A stretch of 8,257 nucleotides of DNA from NCBI GenBank assembly GCA_948888345.1, contig CAQTPN010000002.1:10057-18313 (forward strand), read 5' to 3'. This document shows positions 6,838-8,257 of the stretch, in pieces; the first letter of the stretch is position 1, and each line of letters starts with the position of its first letter. The translations under genes and the position numbers were made by a program. The stretch is from an uncultured bacterium (GTDB lineage: Bacteria; Cyanobacteriota; Vampirovibrionia; Gastranaerophilales; Gastranaerophilaceae). The notes beneath the pieces were generated by a model. The model was not told the origin of the DNA, did no database searches, and worked only from the letters and a program-made list of their open reading frames with translations.

Positions 6838-8257
6838 ATGAACAAAGAAATATTTATAAAAAGGTTTGCACCTGAAAAATTAAGGGAACTTAACGGTGAA
6901 GAATTATTAATGACAATTGCTGCGCCTAAAAGTTCAGAGTATGAAAATTCATTAAAATATGTGCTCGAAAATGAACTAATTGAGGATTTTGGAAGCTGCA
7001 GTGCCGGTTATGACACACATTTTAAGCTTGCATACAGAAATTCAAACTGGCATCATTTTGAAGAATCAATCGACAAGGACGAAGCTATAAAAATAGCAGA
7101 AAACATTAAAGAAATGTTGTATACCAGCTGTGACTTCTTGAACAAGAATGATTTTGCAGGTTTTTATAATTATGTAAATAGCGAAGAAATCAGCAAAGAA
7201 AAGCTTTTCAGCAAAGGTTATGCACATAAATATTTACATATAATGTTTCCTAAATATATTTCTTTTTTTCATGCACAAAAATGGCAAAATTATTATAAAA
7301 ACAAGCTTGCAATTAAAAATGACAGACTGTTTTCTTTAGAAAAATTTTTTGTTGATAAATATGATACTAATTTAGACATGACAAGAGAATCCGAATTGAT
7401 GATTAAAAATTATGGAATACCTGATAATAGAATTCAAAGAATTGTACCTGATGAAATTCCGGAAACCAAAAATTTTTCTTTAAACCAAATCCTCTATGGG
7501 CCTCCGGGGACAGGAAAAACATATAATACAGTAATTAAAGCTATGGAGATTATAGCACCTGATTTATTAAAATATGATAAGGATGGTAAAGTAGAAAATT
7601 ATGACAGCATAAAGAAAGAATTTAATCTGCTGAAAAAGCAAGGCAGGATTGAATTTATAACATTTCACCAGTCTTATTCTTATGAAGAATTTGTAGAAGG
7701 AATAAAACCTGAAATTTCCGAATGGGGTAATAATGAAGGTGATGAAATTAAATATACAGGTAAAGACGGTATATTTAAGCAAATATGCAATGAAGCTAAA
7801 AAAGCATTATATTGTAACGGGCCTGTTACAAAAAATATTCAGTTTAATGATATTCTTAAAGTTTTTAAAGAACTGCACCCTGAAGGAAGCGACTTCAATA
7901 CATTACTGCAGCTGCATTATTTAGAAAACGAACTTCAATATAAATTTGGCAAACAAACAGACATTAGAAAAATCGATTTAAATAAAATAGAAGTGCTGCT
8001 TGAAAACAATAGAAAATACAAAACAGCAGTTGAATTTAATCAAGATTATCAGGGCAATACTGCGCTTAAATGCTATTATTTTAACTTATATAAAGAATTG
8101 TTAAAAATAAAAGAAGACTTAATGGAAAGTAAAATCTCAAATAATGAATATTTAAAAAACGAAAACCCTATACCCTACATTCTTATCATAGATGAAATAA
8201 ACAGGGGAAATATCTCTAAAATCTTTGGCGAGCTTATCACTTTAATTGAAGATGATA
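6838..8257 (+). CDS. mcrB: McrB-like AAA+ subunit of a type IV restriction system, 3' end cut by window
   Basis: The frame is open from the ATG (AAGGA seven bases upstream) for 473 codons to the right edge. Walker A is GPPGTGKT (221-228, K227). FITFHQSYSYEEFVEGIKP (273-291) is the McrB-specific segment after it. Walker B is ILIIDEINRGN (448-458, D452/E453), followed by the family hallmark KIFGELITLIEDD at the edge. McrB proteins form GTP- or ATP-driven hexamers that translocate on DNA and activate the McrC nuclease against modified DNA; McrC should lie downstream. The first 215 residues form the expected target-recognition part but match no N-terminal domain I can name. They include a histidine- and aromatic-rich stretch, GYAHKYLHIMFP (127-138). 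About 120 residues (roughly 325-445) are inserted between Walker A and Walker B. The NTxxD motif and later parts lie outside the window. Nucleotide specificity is not determined here. Confidence 0.93.
   Translation, partial: MNKEIFIKRFAPEKLRELNGEELLMTIAAPKSSEYENSLKYVLENELIEDFGSCSAGYDTHFKLAYRNSNWHHFEESIDKDEAIKIAENIKEMLYTSCDFLNKNDFAGFYNYVNSEEISKEKLFSKGYAHKYLHIMFPKYISFFHAQKWQNYYKNKLAIKNDRLFSLEKFFVDKYDTNLDMTRESELMIKNYGIPDNRIQRIVPDEIPETKNFSLNQILYGPPGTGKTYNTVIKAMEIIAPDLLKYDKDGKVENYDSIKKEFNLLKKQGRIEFITFHQSYSYEEFVEGIKPEISEWGNNEGDEIKYTGKDGIFKQICNEAKKALYCNGPVTKNIQFNDILKVFKELHPEGSDFNTLLQLHYLENELQYKFGKQTDIRKIDLNKIEVLLENNRKYKTAVEFNQDYQGNTALKCYYFNLYKELLKIKEDLMESKISNNEYLKNENPIPYILIIDEINRGNISKIFGELITLIEDD

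Noticed and set aside
7567..7924. Open frames at 7567-7782 (minus) and 7733-7924 (plus)
   Set aside because: They overlap the McrB-like frame, which holds Walker A, the FHQSYSYEEFVEG segment and Walker B in one uninterrupted reading frame.
1..8257. A mobile element, prophage boundary, CRISPR array or RNA gene
   Set aside because: I found no transposase or integrase coding sequence, no regularly spaced repeats and no tRNA- or rRNA-like segments, and the gaps between genes are all under 150 bases.

Overview
The window comes from an AT-rich, compactly organised bacterial genome. It holds five complete genes, plus one gene cut by each edge. I cannot name the organism. The low GC, the strongly A/T-ending codons, the clostridial-style Lrp regulator/aminotransferase pair and the Ca-loop coiled-coil protein would fit an uncultured gut-type anaerobe. 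Candidates are a non-photosynthetic cyanobacterial relative (Gastranaerophilales/Melainabacteria) or a Firmicute. This is inference and needs a database placement.

Layout from left to right. A B12-binding-type radical SAM protein (minus strand, C-terminus off the left edge) has an unusual CX4CX2C cluster motif and a start that looks leaderless. A 140-base divergent spacer separates it from a 287-residue plus-strand protein with one EF-hand-like loop and a coiled coil. That gene ends at a clear intrinsic terminator. Next is a 537-residue plus-strand fusion of a GT-A-type glycosyltransferase and a class I SAM methyltransferase. It runs up against a convergent minus-strand pair: an Lrp/AsnC regulator followed, with an ATGA overlap, by a class I/II PLP aminotransferase.

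Divergent from the regulator is a family 6-like uracil/hypoxanthine-DNA glycosylase. It is followed 56 bases later by the first 473 codons of an McrB-type AAA+ protein, the motor of a type IV (modified-DNA) restriction system. The right edge cuts this gene just after its Walker B motif; a McrC-like nuclease would be expected beyond it.

How the genes may work together. The regulator and aminotransferase are almost certainly one translationally coupled unit for amino-acid metabolism. The glycosylase and McrB gene point the same way and both act on non-canonical bases in DNA, but mcrB carries its own near-consensus promoter, so co-transcription is not required. The radical SAM protein, the EF-hand protein and the glycosyltransferase fusion look like independent single-gene units. 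I saw no tRNA, rRNA, CRISPR array, transposase or long repeat. Every gap between genes is shorter than 150 bases. The points most worth following are the McrB variant (unassigned N-terminal domain and a large insert between Walker A and B), the Ca-loop coiled-coil protein, and the glycosyltransferase-methyltransferase fusion. I did not find convincing evidence of a wholly new system.
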